Position numbers and translations under genes: made by a program. A stretch of 11,975 nt of DNA from Paraglomus occultum (lineage: Eukaryota; Glomeromycota; Glomeromycetes; Paraglomerales; Paraglomeraceae). The notes under the pieces were generated by a model. It was given only the letters and a program-made list of their open reading frames with translations, was not told the origin of the DNA and searched no databases. This document shows, piece after piece, positions 1 through 7,211 of this stretch. The stretch's first letter is position 1; each line of letters starts with the position of its first letter. The DNA is taken from positions 1 through 11,975 of the forward strand of contig CAJVPJ010001139.1 of NCBI GenBank assembly GCA_910592205.1, read 5' to 3'.

Positions 1-969
1 ATGAGATATTGTTTGTAATAAGCTGCATTTTGAATATGTGGGTCACCACCAGCACCAGGTTCTTTCTTTACTTCAACATTAATCCCTATAAAATCGTTTT
101 GGTGATTAGGGTACCAAGTACCATCTGTCCTACATCCACAAAGTTCAACACAGCGGAGACTGATCTTGAAGTGCTGGTTAAAAAGCTGTCGAAATTTTGT
201 TGCTCTCGTATCCTCTACTGCATAATAATCAGACATAGCCTCACTGAGAGACTTTGCAAAAATGAAATCATCAGGAGTAGGTATAGCATTAGAGCACCCA
301 TCTAGAAACTCTCCAAAAACAGGGTGCAATAATGCAGTTGGGAGGCCAACTGAAGAAGTTGGTCGATGATTGAGAAAAACTTGATCCGAATTCGATGTTT
401 GGTACCAGATTCTTGCCATATCACTTGGAGAGGGAGTTTGTGCTAGTCTTTTCATGTAGCATTCATAGTCACTTTCCGAATTTTTTCGTTTGCGAGTTTG
501 TGCTGTTTTCACAAAGCGAAAAAAAAAAACAAAAACGGTGTGCAACTTTAATAGAAAGGCATTATCTAGGCGGGTGTGATGTATACGAAGACCGTCCTGT
601 AGCAACGAGCAGGCCACAACCAAAAAAGCAATACACCACACATCCAGACCACCTTACTGTGTCAACTCTACGTCTACTCTACCCTATGTACACATTACTC
701 TATGTCCCCAACGCCCGAGTCACAAAGTCGTTACCTGCTGTGGTGGGCGCGCGCAACGCGTCTGCCCAGGTATACTCCCATAGATCTCGCTTTGCCTCCA
801 GATTCTTTTTCTCGTCTTCAAGTTCTTTCCTCTCGCCTGCATAATTTTCCCCCACTTCGCCTCTCTTCAACCTGTTAAGCCTCTCCGATTTCCCGTTCTT
901 CTCAAACTCCTTCAATGCGGCCTTCGCCGCTTCGAACTGTTCCTTCGCGTCGCTGGCTGCGGTACTCAT
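1..969 (-). CDS. Crinkler/CR-effector-like protein with PD-(D/E)XK nuclease-like core, partial
   Basis: Two exons, 969-735 and 502-1, joined by a phase-1 intron, give 245 residues before the window edge. The ATG at 969 is the first in frame. Exon 1 (residues 1-78) is highly charged and likely coiled coil, with motifs such as KEQFEAAKAALKEFEKNGK and KELEDEKKNLEAKRDLWEY. Exon 2 opens with a basic QTRKRKN stretch (80-86), a possible nuclear signal. It then shows HPVFGEFLDG (138-147), an SEAMSDYYAVEDTRATKFRQ helix (165-184), an Asp in RTDGTW (D205), and VEVKKEPGAGGDP (221-233) with E222/K224. PHIQNAAYYKQ with Q236 follows. The D...ExK...Q order is the PD-(D/E)XK signature. From memory, this coiled-coil plus nuclease-fold head is common in effector-like proteins of mycorrhizal fungi, often followed by a protein kinase domain, which would lie left of base 1. 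No stop or frameshift is seen. The domain call is good; catalytic activity and secretion are inference. Confidence 0.72.
503..734 (-). other. Spliceosomal intron of the CR-effector-like gene
   Basis: On the minus strand the donor reads CAG|GTAACG at 735/734 and the acceptor reads AAAACAG|CA at 503/502, after a run of T in the intron's 3' part. The length is 232 nt. Exon 1 ends one base into a codon and exon 2 supplies two bases, restoring an Ala codon, so the open frame continues. Without splicing, the frame of exon 1 stops near base 700 and the nuclease-like part would have no start. Phase agreement and consensus sites make this convincing, but no transcript was seen. Confidence 0.7.
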
Positions 970-1333
970 GTTGGTAAGTCGAAGACAAAAATTTTTTGTA
1001 TTTGTGCAGTCAAAAGTTTCGTTTTTGACCCCAAATTTAGGTTGCGTTTTTGATATATTGCAGTAAAGTCACGTTTTCACTGACAACCGATGTCAGACGT
1101 ATAATAATAAACCATAAGATTTGAAATATAAACTGAGTATATTTAATAATAATAATTTATTCATTAATATTAACTAATGTGTGATAATAAAAAATATATA
1201 TACTGTAATATTTATCGGCAGTCACATGAATTTTTCTCACCAGCTCTGACTCTCATTGGACGACCCGCCAGTGGCGCAAAATTGTGCTTATCTCTACCAA
1301 ATATGTTGTATCTGCTGAAGGAACAGGTCAAAA

Positions 1334-1392
1334 GTGTCAGCGAGTTGAGCGATTAGCGCTGCCAGCCTTCCCGAGGCATGGGACGTTGCAAT
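1334..1392 (+). repeat. tRNA-like patch, possible SINE head or decayed tRNA
   Basis: The segment GTCAGCGAGTTGAGCGATTA is close to the D-arm/A-box of Leu/Ser-type tRNAs, and GCGCTGCCAGCCTTCCCGAG follows where an anticodon arm would be. The expected B box (GGTTCGAATCC) is not intact; only GGGACGTTGCAAT stands in its place. A working tRNA is therefore unlikely, and a tRNA-derived SINE or pseudo-tRNA is the better guess. The similarity is judged by eye only. Confidence 0.28.
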
Positions 1393-1410
1393 TAAATATG
1401 AAGAGTCAAC

Positions 1411-1428
1411 GTCATTTTCCCCGACATT
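1411..1428. repeat. Fragment of the CCCCGACA repeat family
   Basis: CATTTTCCCCGACATTA matches the arm unit of the inverted repeat at 3931-4070 (TTCATTTCCCCGACA). It is a single copy without a partner arm, so it is at most a remnant of that family; chance similarity remains possible. Confidence 0.3.
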
Positions 1429-1576
1429 AAGAACTTAGTTATTTATACGTATACTAATATGCCATAAAAGACTTTGGTTTTTTTAATCGTTAATGGAACT
1501 CTTTACATTGTAGCGATTCCGCATTAATAATACGATATTTCATAATCTTGCAAATGTAATATATTTCTCGAAATAC

Positions 1577-1623
1577 TCGATAAGTCGGTCTCAGATGGCT
1601 GGCTCGGTGAACCGACTTATCGA
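1577..1623. repeat. 13-bp perfect inverted repeat (hairpin)
   Basis: TCGATAAGTCGGT at 1577-1589 is the exact reverse complement of ACCGACTTATCGA at 1611-1623, with a 21-nt spacer that is GC-richer than its surroundings. It could be a small foldback element or the folded end of a decayed transposon. No flanking gene makes a terminator role likely. Confidence 0.6.
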
Positions 1624-2240
1624 ATTTACGTGACTAATTTAGTAATAGCAAGCGAATGGAAAAACCATTATTCTAAATAAACATCCATGCTTGTTGCCGA
1701 ATTACGCACTAGTCATTTCTTGAAACACCGCAATACAATGTATCATTGCTGTCTATTAATAGTTTTGATTTGTGTCTTTTATTAGACATGACTAACAAGA
1801 AGATAAACCTCTACAATAGTCTTGATTAAACATCAGACAGTGAATCACACAATACATCGTCATCATACATTTTATTCATAACCCCAAAACCACGGGCATT
1901 ATGATAAATGTATTACGGAGTAATGGCACTCACGTGCCTGATCGAATATTTGTATTACCCCGATAATGGTCCTTTGATTATTCATGTAATCAAAAAAAGT
2001 TTTTTTGATAATAAGACGCAGACGCAATAAGCTATCTGGCTAAGTTTGGAAAAATACCCGCATTTTCTTGATTAACGCAGAAGAAGATCATATACCTGCT
2101 GGATCAGTTCTATAGAAGATGATCCATGGATAGAAAAAACTGAGCTGAAAGGTGTTATAGAACAGGCGGTATCATTTGCTAATAATCGAAATAGTCGAGG
2201 TTTCTCACGCCATACGACACTTCTCGAAATTCTACCCGAA

Positions 2241-2581
2241 GTAAGTTATCTGACTTTTATTAGTAAATAAATATTAATTTCGAATGATGGATAACATAGA
2301 CAGTGGTACAGTCTGAGTAAGAAACGCAATGGTTTAAATATCCTATTAGCCCACTCACAGGAGAAATTCCTCGGCAGTGTGGAGGTTATTTAGACCAGAT
2401 ACATGCTTAATTCTATGTGGTTGTTTTAGTATCACATAAAGTCTTATTTGCGTGTTGGAATAGCTAACCACACAAGGATATGGCTTTATTTACATTCTGA
2501 CGGCGCATGCGTTTTTTGCCGGAGGAAATAATTTTTTTTTATTGTTATTGGAAACTAATTAATAATTGTATGTCTGCGTAG
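2241..2581 (+). other. Probable intron, 341 nt, in the decayed gene
   Basis: The donor reads CCCGAA|GTAAGT at 2240/2241, a perfect consensus, and the acceptor TCTGCGTAG|TTC ends at 2581. Both flanking exons are in phase 0. The length is well above the neighbouring 60-nt intron, so part may be a later insertion; a short exon inside cannot be excluded. Confidence 0.45.
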
Positions 2582-2869
2582 TTCGAAATTTCCTATACAA
2601 CTGTCCGTAGTTTACGTATCATTGGAGCGGTGAAAACGAATGAAGAAAAGCCTCTTAGCTCCGGTCAAATTGAAAAAAAATAAAATATCAAAGCGCTAAA
2701 AGGAAAACTAAAAAAAGACCTATCACAGCTTTACCAGTATCTATTTTCCGGTATAAATAATATATCTATTTCTGCGTTAAGCTGGAAAGATCCTCTAGCT
2801 AGCCAAGTGATCAGTGACGATTCATGTTTAGTGCAGAATTTACCTACACACTTAAGGGACTCTTTTATG

Positions 2870-2929
2870 GTGAGTGCTTCTTCAAAAGTAAATCAATGAG
2901 AATCGTATTCTAATTTATCATATTATTAG
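2870..2929 (+). other. Short phase-0 intron, 60 nt, in the decayed gene
   Basis: The donor reads TTTATG|GTGAGT at 2869/2870 and the acceptor TATTATTAG|AAACCA ends at 2929. Removing it joins two stretches of the same reading frame (…LRDSFM and KPVRQMV…) with phase kept. It shows that the copy descends from a spliced gene rather than from a processed retrocopy. Confidence 0.65.
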
Positions 2930-3632
2930 AAACCAGTACGACAAATGGTGCCTTCGTCCCTTCCACCAATTATACAAGAAAAATGCAATAAATTCGTAGA
3001 AAACTTTATTGCGAGAGATACATACAGACAGTTACCACGAAAACTTACGCATAATGGAGCGTGGAAGGAGTCGAACGAGGAGCTTGCAGAGGTTGCGTCG
3101 AGAATTTGGGTACTCTGAACGATGCATGGAATAATCCAGCATTTGATTCTGACCGGATATTATGTTCGTAATGAAACGTGTTGAAAAAATTACGAACTTT
3201 TATATACCGAATGTTTACGTTTGACTTGTACAGCACAAAAGGAAAAATATGACGAGGTAAAGTTGTGGCGCGAAGCTAATGATGGTATGTATTGGACTTG
3301 TAAGAGTTGTAAGCCCGAAAAGGACGCATTCGGCATTATTGGAGTACACGTAGCGGGAAAGAAATTACGTCTAAGTGTCTTATTAGGGATATGAGTGAGG
3401 TGCATCGTTATTATTATCTTCACGAATCCGAAATACCGATTCAACAATTAACTCCCTCTGCCATTGCAAAATTATAAAGACCTTACTAATATTACGAAAC
3501 GTTCTTATCGTTAATATGACCCTACTCCATCATGCGTCCTTATCTAAATCAAGTAGACTTATAGAAGATAGTTCAACAGTGTCATCTCGTCCGCATGACC
3601 ATTAGTTTTTATTATGTTTATTTTTATGTATT

Positions 3633-3638
3633 AATAAA
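3633..3638 (+). promoter_or_regulatory. AATAAA polyadenylation-like signal
   Basis: AATAAA lies about 28 bases after the final stop of the decayed gene at 3605. The position suits a relic 3' processing signal, but the hexamer is common in AT-rich DNA. Confidence 0.3.
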
Positions 3639-3673
3639 ACTGATGAATCATAATTGCGTGCGTATTGCATATA

Positions 3674-3923
3674 CAGTCGCACCTGTCTATTTGCATACTG
3701 TCGATTTTTATGCAAATATACGTTATCACATGATTTGATATCATAATTTTTTTATTATTATGTCCTCTCGTACAATACTTTATTGCAATCATTTTATATA
3801 ATGAAAAACACTACATCAAGCAATCAACAGCGCTACCAAATTTGTTTAAAAAGCAAAAATGAATTAATAAAGGTTGTGTATTCCGAGTCTCTGAAACAAT
3901 GGTCTAGTTTGTTTCTCCGATAA
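3674..3923 (+). mobile_element. Left end of a pogo/Tigger-like DNA transposon, truncated
   Basis: CAGTCGCACCTGTCTATTTG starts at 3674 directly after a TA, the target dinucleotide of Tc1/mariner-pogo elements, and has the CAGT-N3-ACCT start of pogo-type terminal repeats; the same layout recurs at 11769. TTTATGCAAATATA follows as a second TGCAAA-type motif. An ATG at 3801 opens a 40-codon frame (QQRYQICLKSKNELIKVVYS) that could be the beginning of the CENP-B-type N-terminal helix-turn-helix of such a transposase, ending at a TAA at 3921. The inverted-repeat element at 3931 follows at once and may have cut the transposase off. No matching right end is visible. The terminus call is fair; the ORF call is weak. 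Confidence 0.45.
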
Positions 3924-3930
3924 TCACTTT

Positions 3931-4070
3931 CCCGACACTTCACTTCCCGACAGTTCATTTCCCCGACAATCATTTCCAATAAATATTTCGGCACTAAGAT
4001 AATTTTAGCAGGAATTGTATTGTCGTGGAAGTGATTGTCGGGGAAATAAGGTGTCGGGGAAATGAACGGC
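3931..4070. mobile_element. MITE-like foldback element with CCCCGACA arms
   Basis: The left arm (about 3931-3977) contains CCCGACACTTCACTTCCCGA, then TTTCCCCGACAATCATTTCC. The right arm (about 4027-4070) contains GGAAGTGATTGTCGGGGAAA, then GTGTCGGGGAAATGAAC, its near reverse complement. A 49-nt AT-rich loop without a coding frame separates them. Each arm is built from two or three copies of a unit of roughly 18-20 nt, TTCCCCGACA plus about ten bases, so the arms are small tandem arrays. That is the plan of a non-autonomous MITE/foldback. No clear target-site duplication could be read. Confidence 0.6.
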
Positions 4071-4179
4071 TTCCTTATTGCTCCTACGTGACCGGTGGTT
4101 TCACAAGGTTGTTAGGAATATATTCCCCATTGTAATGTAATGGAAGAAAGTTGCCAACGCAGTAGATCGATTTAATTTC

Positions 4180-4476
4180 GTAGGCTTTTATTCCCCCTTG
4201 TTTTTTCATGTAATTCCATACCGTAACAAGCAAAATTGATATATTCTGCGTCTTTTCTACTTTTGCAACAAGTTGACGGGTTGACAAATATTATTACTCT
4301 GTCCGATAACGTGAGAGACGGTTGAGTAACCTTGGTTTTACGTCCGTTTCCTCGCTTGTGCTCAACAGTACGAAGGGAATGTTTGTTATTTTGTGTATTT
4401 CTTTGGCTGAATTGGTACCGTTGAGCCAGTAATGTTTAATTGTTTGTCTTTGGGCTTTGAGCTTTGCGTTAACATC
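4180..4476 (-). pseudogene. Tc1-like transposase, decayed N-terminal DNA-binding region
   Basis: On the minus strand three colinear pieces in different frames resemble the bipartite helix-turn-helix head of Tc1-type transposases: AKLKAQRQTIKHYWLNGT and SAKEIHKITNIP (4476 to about 4375), TVEHKRGNGRKTKVTQPS (4370 to about 4310), and STRQLVAKVEKTQNISI with VTVWNYMKKQG (4284 to about 4190). The HK-x-GNGRK part corresponds to the basic GRP-like linker between the two subdomains, and STRQL...TVW is the second helix-turn-helix. Frames change near 4370 and 4290, and TAA codons interrupt. No DDE catalytic region is recognisable below 4180, so the element is truncated. No in-frame ATG precedes the first piece. 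Confidence 0.6.
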
Positions 4477-4503
4477 TTGGCTTGTTTTTTATACAGTACA
4501 TAC

Positions 4504-4550
4504 AGTGTGTTAAGAAAAAACAGCGGTCAGCAAAAGACTCGTTTTTGTAA
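4504..4550 (+). mobile_element. Possible Tc1/mariner-type terminal repeat
   Basis: TA then CAGTGTGTTAAGAAAAAACA followed by GCGGTCAGCAAAAGACTCG begins at 4504 and reads like a Tc1-type terminal inverted repeat pointing right. Its orientation does not fit the minus-strand transposase remnant to its left, so it would be the end of another element. No inverted partner was found in the window, which leaves the call weak. Confidence 0.28.
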
Positions 4551-4559
4551 TACATAAAG

Positions 4560-5178
4560 AAATACGCGTTAATAATTGTACTACAGACACTTTTTGCAGA
4601 AGATGGTTAGCGCATTTTCCTAAATCATGACGAATAAACAGTAGATCGGCGTACAAATAATAACTAGTCTTTCATGAAAAAGTAGGCAGTGTGACTGATG
4701 TCTGACCAAAAGTATAAGAAATAATAGATACAATATAATGGGCTGAATATATATCTTTTTATTTTTTTGCATTTTAACAACATGATACGGATATATGTTC
4801 AGTCAGAAGTAGGCACTTGGATTTTTCAACTTGAACGGTATCTACATAATACGTCGCAAAAGAATCTGCGGGCGGATATGACCATTGTATAACTATAAAA
4901 TGTTGATTAATTATTGACTCTCATATACACTATTAAAAGCAGTGAAAACAAGCAAATAAAACGTCATTACAAGTAAAATTCAAAATTTGATTCACTATGT
5001 GGTAAGTAATTTGGCTACACTCTGACCAACGTATTCGTCAGCACATGGGACCATTCTCAGGCAAATACATGTGTAAAATCTTCTAAATCAACCGTTCTTG
5101 AATGGGCAGAAATCTTGTTAATGCGAACAAGGTAATTACACACGTCCGCCACGCCAGGCTGGTGCTTAGTCCTTTAAT
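4560..5178. other. AT-rich stretch without a firm gene
   Basis: I see no long open frame. On the minus strand the short piece 5082-4995 follows a TAG acceptor-like site and reads ...MVPCADEYVGQSVAKLLTT then stop. It could be a terminal exon of the minus-strand coding region at 5179-6621, but the splice phase does not fit the nearest donor (5248). The rest shows nothing I can support. Confidence 0.35.
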
Positions 5179-6621
5179 TTAACAAAGAAAATTAACGGGA
5201 GCGCAGCAAAAATACGAGCACATAAGAAATAAGTAAACAACTCCGTACCATGACAGGTTTGTTCTGACATTCCGAGTCCATTGCCCGATGTGATCGCCGT
5301 CTCTAAAGGTGAACAACGTACCCAGATTACCGTAATCAACCGCACCGCTTGCGACAAGACTTGCCACGATCGCGGCTGGCGTTTGTCCTCGAACGTTGAA
5401 GCCTGCTATATTCCAGTCAAATAGTAGCGCAGGCATTTCTTTTTCCGTCTTTATTTGTCGAAGAACCAAAGTAGTGTTGTGGGCGTCTTTAAGCAAGCGG
5501 GTAACTGGTCCAGAACTACATGCAAACTATCAGTTGATGTTTATATAACTAACAAAACGCTTAATTACGATTTTTGCATACCTACGCCAGATTTTTTGGC
5601 TAGTTTCTTAACCTTTTGTTCTTGCACTACATATATCAAGACTAGTTAGAAAAGGTGACAAACCTCATTCAGAAAGGAAACCAATACACACCTTTGCAAC
5701 GTATGAACTGGAGAACTTTTGACATGTTGGAGGAGTTATGTAACGACTGTTTCCCATCCATCCATTCATCACTGAATTTATCAAAATAGAGTACGTAAGC
5801 GGGTTGCGTCACAAATGTGTTGCTATGAGTTCAATAATGCAAAAGTCTCATCAGCTTCCAAGGCGGGATTCGTTCAGTATCGTAAATTGTAGAAGATTAT
5901 TCCTTGGTACCGATCCGCAATCTTTTCCAAGTCTGCTCTTTTCGTAGTCGGAATACACAATTCCATACGAACGTAACACTGTAAGACTAATATTCAATCA
6001 CCCCTCTGTTGTTCCAAATAAAAACTCTGTGTATATTAGCAAGGCAAGAAAGCAGACGCGACCAAGTTTCGATGTTTTGGCACGTATTGCGCGTCGAGCA
6101 TACGTCTACAACGCTTGAGCGATCACTAATACTCTCGACTGACGCGTACGCTTTTAATCATCTTTGCCATGCATAAACAAGCCAAGCGAGTGGCTGACAT
6201 CTAAAGCAATTTGCTTCCAAACGCGTCTTCTGTGCGCTGCGTAGTATCTTGGGTGCTAGCTATATTTCTGTCGTCAACTGGTTCAATGTTACAAAAAGTT
6301 GCATGATAATAATAAGCACGCGTCATACTACCTTGCCAAAGTTATAGCGTTATCCCTTGATTCGTAAGCTTGGAAATGGCTTTGCGGATAAAATTCTACT
6401 GAATCCAGACCAAAGAGGTTTGCAGCACATCAAACGGAGCATATTGGTAAAGATCGATCCGGGGTATGAAACGGTCATCATTATCACTTCGTAATGCAAT
6501 TAACTGTGCTGACTGACATCAAGAAGAATAGATCTGCTGGAGTCCTACCTTTCCATACCATGAGGCTTTTTAGTGGAAGTGCCAGAAACCTTAAATGGGA
6601 GCCAAACTGAAGACACGATTG
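5179..6621 (-). pseudogene. Long unrecognised coding region, frameshifted or many-exon
   Basis: Reading leftwards from 6621, coding-like traces run colinearly for 1.4 kb: SLMVWKGRTPADLFFLMSV (6621-6487), QLIALRSDNDDRFIPRIDLY (from 6506), AANLFGLDSVEFYPQSHFQA (6429-6332), YYAAHRRRVWKQIALDVSHS (6247-6157), AYASVESISDRSSVVDVCST (6157-5990), CYVRMELCIPTTKRADLEKI (5978-5911), FVTQPAYVLYFDKFSDEWMD (5815-5692), VKKLAKKSGV (5626-5582), and TRLLKDAHNTTLVLRQIKTE then WNIAGFNVRGQTPAAIVASL and FTFRDGDHIGQWTRNVRTNL (5505-5249). Some joins look like introns with matching phase: AAAG|GTGTGT (5691), GTAG|GTATGC (5581), GGCAAG|GTAGTA (6331). Others are plain one-base frameshifts (about 6430 and 6157), and the supposed intron 5910-5823 is itself open apart from two stops. 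I do not recognise the family. A decayed host gene or a captured virus/retroelement ORF are both possible; I cannot decide from sequence alone. Confidence 0.5.
5249..5526 (-). CDS. Best-preserved exon-like part of the unrecognised minus-strand protein
   Basis: This is the longest uninterrupted piece of the region, open without ATG from an acceptor-like CTGATAG|TTT at 5526 (or CCAG|TT at 5504, which fits the phase of the donor at 5581). A GTACGG donor-like site follows 5249. If unspliced, the frame continues to a TAA at 5179 with a hydrophobic, less convincing tail (VVYLFLMCSYFCC). It contains KEMPALLFDWNIAGFNVRG, a small-residue segment PAAIVASLVASGAVDYGN, and GTLFTFRDGDHIGQWTRNV. Codon use is noticeably GC-richer than the flanks, which supports former or present coding. 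No catalytic motif known to me is visible. Confidence 0.45.
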
Positions 6622-6652
6622 TTATATAATCATCGGCCAAATGATTATATAA
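6622..6652. repeat. 12-bp perfect inverted repeat with 7-nt loop
   Basis: TTATATAATCAT (6622-6633) pairs exactly with ATGATTATATAA (6641-6652) around CGGCCAA. It sits just at the 5' side of the minus-strand coding traces that begin at 6621. It may be a chance AT palindrome, a cruciform, or a foldback end. Confidence 0.6.
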
Positions 6653-7073
6653 ACAGATGCTGTTTTCCTTCCATCAACCCATGTTCAATTGGAGTAGTGG
6701 ACAACTGTTACAATCAAACAACTAATGCAAACACTTCAACAACCATTAACACTTACAACAATTAACAACAATTAAATATTAAACATCAAAACATGAATGC
6801 AATGGAACTTTCAGTCTCTTCAATGACAAACATCTTCAAATTTACTCATAATAGTATACTAATCTCAAATCACTATTCTACTGTAATGCTTTGAAACTTC
6901 TCTATCTCCCCATCCTAATTCTACTACTATAATAACAATGCATCCCTTTTTAGTTCCATATCCCATCTTAATTTTTTCTTTCACCTTTCACCATTTCTCC
7001 CTCTACATTTCATCTAACTTCTTTCTATGTCTATACCCTTTTGATAACCCCATTGTACTAATTGATGTAAATT
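6653..7073. other. G-poor, A/C- then C/T-rich stretch without genes
   Basis: From about 6715 the plus strand has very few G residues: first A/C-rich (ACAACTGTTACAATCAAACA, repeated CAACAATTAACA-type words near 6750), then C/T-rich from about 6895 to 7040 (CTTTCACCTTTCACC and similar). No frame looks coding on either strand. The purine-rich minus strand would be the transcribed sense if this were an untranslated region. Confidence 0.45.
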
Positions 7074-7211
7074 TTACTTTCTGAGAATTTCTATCATCAG
7101 ATTCCTTGAATGAATTGGTCTTTGGTACTCTGGTTGTTCATTATTCTTTCCTCTGTACACCATTACAGCACCACATACTAATAATAAGGCAGCGAAGAAA
7201 TTAAGAATATA
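7074..7211 (-). CDS. Short frame with a membrane-like segment, possible terminal exon
   Basis: The minus strand reads YILNFFAALLLVCGAVMVY, an 18-19-residue hydrophobic stretch suitable for one membrane span, then a polar tail RGKNNEQPEYQRPIHSRNL and ILRK before a TAA at 7074. A TAA lies directly before the first codon and the only internal ATG is inside the hydrophobic part, so it needs an upstream exon; the CATATTACAG acceptor just upstream would keep that stop in frame. I recognise no family. It is either a damaged exon or chance. Confidence 0.22.
   Translation of the reverse strand, partial: YILNFFAALLLVCGAVMVYRGKNNEQPEYQRPIHSRNLMIEILRK

Larger units (their letters stand above)
1000..2110. 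other. Gene-free AT-rich stretch with short structured patches
   Basis: No convincing coding frame was found on either strand. The part next to 970 is the upstream region of the minus-strand effector-like gene; it shows the 9-mer CGTTTTTGA twice (about 1019 and 1045, plus-strand reading) but no clear TATA box. The rest holds a tRNA-like patch (1334-1392), a single CCCCGACA-type repeat fragment (1411-1428), a 13-bp hairpin (1577-1623) and an 8-bp hairpin (1973-1994). Otherwise I see only AT-rich sequence. Confidence 0.5.
2115..3605 (+). pseudogene. Decayed member of a mycorrhizal-fungus expanded gene family
   Basis: Translation in successive frames gives one colinear protein. A first exon reads IEQAVSFANNRNSRGFSRHT (2148 onward) and ends at 2240. 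An exon 2582-2869 reads LSQLYQYLFSGINN and LSWKDPLASQVISDD. An exon from 2930 reads VRQMVPSSLPPIIQEKCNKF and ESNEELAEVASRIW. Later traces are TLNDAWNNPAFDSD, PDIMFVMKRVEK, ELLYTECLRLTCTAQKEKYD, LWREANDGMYWTCKSCKPEK, SEVHRYYYLHESEIP, and LILRNVLIVNMTLLHHA, ending at a TAG at 3605. Breaks are a TAA at 2681, frameshifts near 3109, 3187, 3384 and 3474, and a jump near 3152 where sequence between PAFDSD and PDIMF seems lost. I recognise the order of these motifs from memory as a large family in Rhizophagus/Gigaspora-type genomes; its function is unknown to me. The PD...E-C spacing hints at a PD-(D/E)XK relative, but this is weak. Confidence 0.72.

Noticed and set aside
395-844. 149-codon plus-strand open frame
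   Set aside because: It lies antisense across exon 1, the intron and exon 2 of the spliced effector-like gene; its Ser/Phe-rich tail is the complement of Lys/Glu-rich coding sequence.
1925-1994. Small hairpins GGCAC/GTGCC (1925-1938) and TTTGATTA/TAATCAAA (1973-1994)
   Set aside because: Stems of 5 and 8 bp in AT-rich DNA without context are expected by chance.
3045-3447. Two minus-strand frames of 63 and 85 codons
   Set aside because: They are complements of the plus-strand decayed gene, whose motifs are far more protein-like.
5455-5649. 64-codon plus-strand frame
   Set aside because: It overlaps the opposite strand of better coding traces and has no coding-like features of its own.
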